The notes under the pieces are model-generated. The model did not search any database. It saw only the letters and a list, made by a program, of their open reading frames with translations, and was not told where the DNA came from. Made by a program: the position numbers and the translations under genes. Shown in pieces: positions 43,321 through 44,627 of a stretch of DNA of 44,627 nucleotides; positions within the stretch are counted from its first letter, which is position 1; each line of letters begins with the position of its first letter. This DNA is from an uncultured Bacteroidia bacterium (GTDB lineage Bacteria; Bacteroidota; Bacteroidia; Bacteroidales; F082): the NCBI GenBank assembly GCA_902787095.1, contig CADAFC010000005.1, forward strand, positions 1 to 44,627, given 5' to 3'.

Positions 43321-44627
43321 ATGAAAAACAACGTAATTCCAGTAGAAGTAGCGAAAAAAGTGTTCAAGGACAGCAATCTTCCGTGCATCGGCAGAGCCGG
43401 TATCCGTGAGATCAACAAGCTGGCTTTTGACCTTGAGGCAGCGAGCGGTGTGAAGTTTATCCACATGGAGCTTGGCAATCCGGGTCTTCCAGCAGCACAG
43501 GCAGGCATCGATGCACAGGTTGAAGCGGTGAAACGCGGCGTGGCAGCGACATATCCGCCGATTGACGGCGTGCCGGCACTCAAGAAAGAGGCATCACGTT
43601 TCATCAAGAACTTCCTTGACCTTGACGTCGACGCAGCCAACTGCATCCCTACAGTGGGCTCAATGCAAGGCGCATTTGCGAGCTTCATGATCACAGGACA
43701 TATTAATAAGGAGAAGAATACCATGCTCTTTATCGACCCAGGATTCCCGGTTCACAAGTTCCAGTGCAAGGTTTTGGGCATTCCGATGGAGCAGTTCGAC
43801 ATCTACAACTACCGTGGCGAGAAGCTGCGCGAGAAACTCGAGGAGATACTCTCGAAAGGCAACATTCACAGCATGTTGTACTCGAATCCTAACAACCCGA
43901 CATGGGTGTGCCTGACCGACGAAGAGCTCCGCATCATCGGTGAGTTGGCAAACAAATACGACGTCATCGTGCTCGAGGACCTCGCCTACTTTGGCATGGA
44001 TTTCCGCAAGGATTACAGCCATCCTGGCAAAGCGCCATACCAGCCGACAGTTGGCAAATATGCCGACAACTACATGTTGATGATATCAAGCTCAAAGGCA
44101 TTCAGCTTCGCCGGCGAGCGTTGCGCCATCCTCGGCATCAGCAACAAGTTGGCATTGCGCCACTATCCTGACTTGAAGGCATTCTGCGGACAGGAGATCT
44201 TCCTGCGTGGCATCCTCTTCGGTGCCTTGCACCCGCTGACATCAGGTGTGTCGCACTCGGCACAGTACGCTCTGCAAGGCGTTCTGAAAGCTGTCAACGA
44301 CGGCATCTACAACTACCGTGACGACGTTCTAGAGTACGGCAGAAAAGCCAAGCTCATGAAGGACGCATTCCTCGCAGCAGGTTTCTACATCACATACGAC
44401 GAAGACCTCGGAGAGCCTATCGCCGACGGATTCTATTTCACTTACTGCTATCCAGGATTCAAGGGCGCCGACCTCGTCGAGGAGATGATGTACTACGGCA
44501 TTTCGGCCATCTCATTGGACACCTGCGGCAGCGACAAGCAAGGCATCCGCGCATGCACCTCACTCATCAAACGCGATGAGATTCCGGTGCTCGCCGAGAG
44601 ACTGCAGATGTTCGCAAAAGATCATCC
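43321..44627 (+). CDS. PLP-dependent class I/II aminotransferase, 3' end outside window
   Basis: At least 435 residues are visible from the ATG at 43321 (MKNNVIPVEVAKKVF) and the frame stays open to the last base. Fold-type I features are clear: the GNPGLPAAQAGIDAQ N-terminal segment, YPPIDGVPALKKEA, the SNPNNPTW loop, EDLAYFGMDF with the PLP-ring Asp/Tyr region, and the likely Schiff-base lysine in SSSKAFSFAGERC. The C-terminal RACTSLIKRDEIP holds the conserved carboxylate-binding Arg. Substrate specificity cannot be read; an aspartate/aromatic or alanine-type enzyme is possible. It is cytoplasmic with its own promoter. Confidence 0.92.
   Translation, partial: MKNNVIPVEVAKKVFKDSNLPCIGRAGIREINKLAFDLEAASGVKFIHMELGNPGLPAAQAGIDAQVEAVKRGVAATYPPIDGVPALKKEASRFIKNFLDLDVDAANCIPTVGSMQGAFASFMITGHINKEKNTMLFIDPGFPVHKFQCKVLGIPMEQFDIYNYRGEKLREKLEEILSKGNIHSMLYSNPNNPTWVCLTDEELRIIGELANKYDVIVLEDLAYFGMDFRKDYSHPGKAPYQPTVGKYADNYMLMISSSKAFSFAGERCAILGISNKLALRHYPDLKAFCGQEIFLRGILFGALHPLTSGVSHSAQYALQGVLKAVNDGIYNYRDDVLEYGRKAKLMKDAFLAAGFYITYDEDLGEPIADGFYFTYCYPGFKGADLVEEMMYYGISAISLDTCGSDKQGIRACTSLIKRDEIPVLAERLQMFAKDH

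Overview
The window is a chromosomal segment from a member of the Bacteroidota, most likely order Bacteroidales. Supporting evidence: genes sit behind TAnnTTTG (-7) promoter boxes; almost all start codons lack a Shine-Dalgarno sequence; several exported proteins end in the YPNP-type sorting domain of the type IX secretion system (T9SS); omega is of the short RpoZ/Rpb6 type; and DUF4835/PorD and DUF3467 families are present. No plasmid, phage, IS element or CRISPR array is visible.

Left part (1-13036), mostly minus strand. A bamD - rpoZ - coaBC - porD - recN run (recN is cut by the window edge) combines envelope assembly, transcription, CoA synthesis, T9SS and DNA repair genes. Upstream of it are a secreted multidomain M14 metallocarboxypeptidase and a dapA operon. 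A divergent PhnP-like metallo-hydrolase gene follows, then a tightly packed argS - rsmE - DUF4159 - zinc-ribbon operon.

Middle (13059-23452). A five-gene minus-strand operon runs from one good promoter through an orphan lipoprotein, a T9SS cargo protein, a YadA-head-like protein with a coiled-coil tail, a 139-residue protein made of one YD motif plus a T9SS sorting domain, and a 2059-residue SpvB/FG-GAP/RHS protein with an unrecognised C-terminal tail and no adjacent immunity gene. It looks like an accessory, surface-directed island between argS and pyrB and is the best candidate here for an undescribed system.

Right part (23553-43092). pyrB-pyrI is on the plus strand and faces DUF3467 across a shared terminator. 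The core transcription/translation cluster follows on the minus strand: tRNA-Thr x2, tRNA-Tyr, tRNA-Gly, tRNA-Thr, tuf, tRNA-Trp, secE, nusG, rplK, rplA, rplJ, rplL, rpoB, rpoC. The rplL-rpoB gap holds a strong potential RNA structure, and rpoB appears to start with TTG. Upstream of the tRNAs are rpsU, a XerC-like recombinase gene and hpf; hpf alone has a perfect AGGAGG Shine-Dalgarno. A secreted S9 (DPP IV-type) peptidase gene is divergent from a two-gene tRNA-Val operon. The window ends inside a PLP-dependent aminotransferase gene.

Dispersed palindromes and short repeats of REP-like character occur at 25441-25500, 40470-40574, 42980-43005 and 43121-43230. All functional assignments come from reading motifs and gene order; no database search was run.
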